Positions 4,415 to 5,981 of a stretch of 5,981 nt of DNA are shown here, in pieces. Position 1 is the first letter of the stretch. Each line of letters starts with the position of its first letter. Source of the DNA: Methanobacteriota archaeon (GTDB lineage: Archaea; Hydrothermarchaeota; Hydrothermarchaeia; Hydrothermarchaeales; SZUA-236); contig RFHW01000132.1 of NCBI GenBank assembly GCA_003695745.1, positions 1 to 5,981 on the forward strand. The letters run 5' to 3'. Below the pieces are notes generated by a model. It was given only the letters and a program-made list of their open reading frames with translations. It did no database searches and was not told the origin of the DNA. A program made the translations under genes and the position numbers.

Positions 4415-5005
4415 TTAAAGATCATAAACAGCCCTTATCACCACAAGCTCCTCGAAGTCCAGCCTCAGGGATGACAAAGGGGAGACGCAAAAACCCTGAT
4501 TCCGTAACACCCCGGCTGTCTTTTCATGGCCGCTAAGAGAGGAGCCAAGCATCAGAACCCTGCCGCCAGGCAGAAGATAACCCCTCACATCCCGGAGGAA
4601 GCGGTCGATCACCTCCCGTCCGCTGGAGCCGCCATCCCAGGCCAGCGCCTCCAGGTCCCGGGGCTCACCCTCCTCGGTGGGCAGATAAGGGGGGTTGAAG
4701 ATGATCAGGTCAAAGCGCCCCTCCACCCCAGAGAAGAGGTCGCTTCGGCGGGCATGGAAATCCTCAAGGCCGTTCAGCCTTGCGTTCCTTTGCGCGCACT
4801 CCACCGCCTGCGGGTTGATGTCCACAGCAAGGACACTTGCACCTTTCCTGGCCGCGATGAGGCCGAGCAACCCAGATCCGGTACCCATGTCAAGGACCCT
4901 CTCACCAGGCCGGGCGTCGATCTCCTTGGCAAGCAAAAAGGTGTCCTCAGCAGGCTCATACACGCCTGGCAGCATCCTGATCTCAACACCATCATAACAG
5001 GTCAT
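4415..5005 (-). CDS. HemK/Mtq2-family protein-(glutamine-N5) methyltransferase
   Basis: This 196-aa class I SAM-dependent methyltransferase has the family opening VYEPAEDTFLL (15-25), SAM loop VLDMGTGSGLLGLIAA (37-52), acidic Asp62 ending strand 2 (VLAVDINPQA), and the catalytic NPPYLP at 104-109 that binds the substrate amide. It has no long N-terminal helical domain, unlike bacterial PrmC. That fits the short archaeal/eukaryotic Mtq2 form, which methylates the GGQ glutamine of the class 1 release factor and normally works with a Trm112-like partner. The start at ATG 5005 lies 16 nt after the mevalonate kinase stop without a Shine-Dalgarno; an in-frame ATG at codon 11 is a less favoured alternative. 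A T6 run sits between the genes, so co-transcription with the kinase is likely but not certain. Substrate is inferred from the family. Confidence 0.92.
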   Translation of the reverse strand: MTCYDGVEIRMLPGVYEPAEDTFLLAKEIDARPGERVLDMGTGSGLLGLIAARKGASVLAVDINPQAVECAQRNARLNGLEDFHARRSDLFSGVEGRFDLIIFNPPYLPTEEGEPRDLEALAWDGGSSGREVIDRFLRDVRGYLLPGGRVLMLGSSLSGHEKTAGVLRNQGFCVSPLSSLRLDFEELVVIRAVYDL

Positions 5006-5021
5006 GGTAAAAAAGACCCGA

Positions 5022-5936
5022 TTATCCGGTCTCTATTCTTGCCCCCTCCTTTTCTATGGAGACGATGAAGGGTAGGCCGCCTTCGTCCTCGATGGCCTTT
5101 GCAACGGCCCTCTGATTTTCAGGGGCATAGGCCACCATGCAGCCCCCTCCTCCGGCCCCGGTGATCTTTGCTCCAGAGGCGCCGGCCTTTCTTGCAGCAT
5201 ACACATATCTTGAAAGCTCCTCAGTGCCAACGCCCAGGGATTCTAAGAGCCCGTGGTTTATGTTCATAAGCCCGCCTATGTCCCCGCCCCTCTCTAAAAC
5301 GCCCTTGGCCCGCACAGCGATCCTCCCAATGGAATGTATTATGGAATCAACTATCTCAGGGTCAGCTTCCCTGAGGGTCCTCACACCCTCAACAAGCTCC
5401 TTTGTGGACCCTGTCTTCCCGGTGTAGCCCACCACCAGAGGGATATTCCCCGCATCGATAGCCTCAACAACCTCGAGCTTGGGCTTGATGAAAAGGACGC
5501 CTCCGAAGGTTGTTACAGAGGAGTCGGTTATCGAGGCAGCGCCCTGAACCTTCTTCTCCACCATGTGCCCGAGCCTTGCAACGTCCTTCCTCTCCACCTC
5601 ACGGCCGAGAAGGGTTGAAATCGCAAGGACAGTTGAAACAGAAACAGCAGCAGAGGAGCCGAGCCCTGAGGCTGGGGGAAACTCCGACTCCACCTTTATG
5701 TCAAGCCCGCATCTCTCCCCGAGATAATCGAAGGTAAGCTCCGCCGCCCTTTTCACATAGGGATAGCCGTCCTCTATTTCATCAGAGGAAGAGATACGCA
5801 CCTCCCCATCGCTCCGCCTCTCAACCGAGACATATATCCGCCTGTCAATGGCCCCTGCAATCGCTGGCTCACCATATACCACGGCATGCTCGCCAAAGAG
5901 AATCACCTTACCGGGCGCAGAGGCTGTGACTGACAT
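5022..5936 (-). CDS. mvk: Mevalonate kinase (GHMP family)
   Basis: The enzyme phosphorylates mevalonate to 5-phosphomevalonate with ATP, an early step toward isoprenoid ether lipids in archaea. Counting from ATG 5936 the protein has 304 residues. Motif 1 is SAPGKVILFGEHAVVYGEPA (6-25). The ATP-binding motif PASGLGSSAAVSVS lies at 88-101, the likely catalytic base Asp138 in SITDSSVTTFGG, and motif 3 KITGAGGGGCMVAY at 257-270. Length is normal. The open frame extends three codons further to a TTG at 5945, but the TATA element at about 5965 places the transcription start at about 5940. The ATG therefore fits a leaderless message, and no Shine-Dalgarno is present. The HemK-like gene follows after 16 nt. 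Upstream neighbours are outside the window. Confidence 0.95.
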   Translation of the reverse strand: MSVTASAPGKVILFGEHAVVYGEPAIAGAIDRRIYVSVERRSDGEVRISSSDEIEDGYPYVKRAAELTFDYLGERCGLDIKVESEFPPASGLGSSAAVSVSTVLAISTLLGREVERKDVARLGHMVEKKVQGAASITDSSVTTFGGVLFIKPKLEVVEAIDAGNIPLVVGYTGKTGSTKELVEGVRTLREADPEIVDSIIHSIGRIAVRAKGVLERGGDIGGLMNINHGLLESLGVGTEELSRYVYAARKAGASGAKITGAGGGGCMVAYAPENQRAVAKAIEDEGGLPFIVSIEKEGARIETG

Positions 5937-5960
5937 TGAAACCAAGAAAGGAGGTCTTAA

Positions 5961-5970
5961 GATTTATAGG
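5961..5970 (-). promoter_or_regulatory. mvk: Archaeal TATA box for mevalonate kinase
   Basis: On the minus strand the bases read CCTATAAATC, a good archaeal TATA box centred near 5965. Archaeal transcription starts about 25 nt downstream, which falls at about 5940, only a few bases before ATG 5936. The message would therefore be leaderless or nearly so. This agrees with the lack of a ribosome binding site, because the minus strand between the box and the ATG reads ACCTCCT instead of its complement. No clear BRE is seen. Confidence 0.6.
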
Positions 5971-5981
5971 TTGCCGTTATA

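Noticed and set aside
5949..5981. AGGAGGT on the plus strand at 5949-5955 as the ribosome binding site of a divergent gene
   Set aside because: No ATG or GTG follows at a usable distance before the window ends. The only candidate is a TTG at 5971, about 15 nt away, with three codons visible.

Overview
The window reads as chromosome of an anaerobic euryarchaeon, most likely a methanogen or close relative. The evidence is an archaeal-type mevalonate kinase, a short archaeal HemK/Mtq2-like methylase, TATA-box promoters instead of -35/-10 elements, strong Shine-Dalgarno sites, and an oxygen-sensitive class III ribonucleotide reductase (RNR) operon that includes an NrdH-like redoxin, as described for Methanosarcina. 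The lineage below that level is inference. Every supported gene is on the minus strand, so transcription runs from high to low coordinates.

Layout in transcription order: (1) 5936-5022, mevalonate kinase, apparently leaderless behind a TATA box at about 5965. (2) 5005-4415, a HemK/Mtq2-family protein-glutamine methyltransferase. (3) 4414-4214, an AT-rich intergenic stretch with the promoter of the RNR operon, a perfect 16-bp palindrome and several shorter inverted repeats. (4) 4213-492, a tightly packed RNR operon: nrdD large part (4213-2270), a 76-aa unknown protein (2270-2040), a 54-aa stand-alone glycyl-radical piece of NrdD (2043-1879), an NrdH-like redoxin (1864-1598), a CoA-binding-fold protein (1611-1198), the radical-SAM activase NrdG (1201-497) and a 64-aa charged protein starting at 494 and ending at 300. 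(5) A possible 31-aa microORF (276-181) and the start of a membrane protein (145-1) that leaves the window at the left edge, in AT-richer DNA.

The main observation is that NrdD is split. The 647-aa protein carries the ATP-cone and catalytic barrel but stops after the first CxxC pair of the C-terminal zinc ribbon. The second CxxC pair and the RVTG glycyl-radical motif are encoded two genes downstream as a separate 54-aa protein, preceded by the strongest Shine-Dalgarno in the operon. A 76-aa Cys/His-containing protein of unknown function sits exactly between the halves. The three frames are joined by 1-nt and 4-nt stop/start overlaps, so this looks like a translated arrangement and not decay or sequencing error. 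The working model is a multi-subunit anaerobic RNR. The large subunit would hold nucleotides and the active-site cysteines, and the 54-aa subunit would dock to supply the radical glycine. NrdG would generate the radical with S-adenosylmethionine, and NrdH would re-reduce the active-site disulfide. The roles of the 76-aa and CoA-binding proteins are open.
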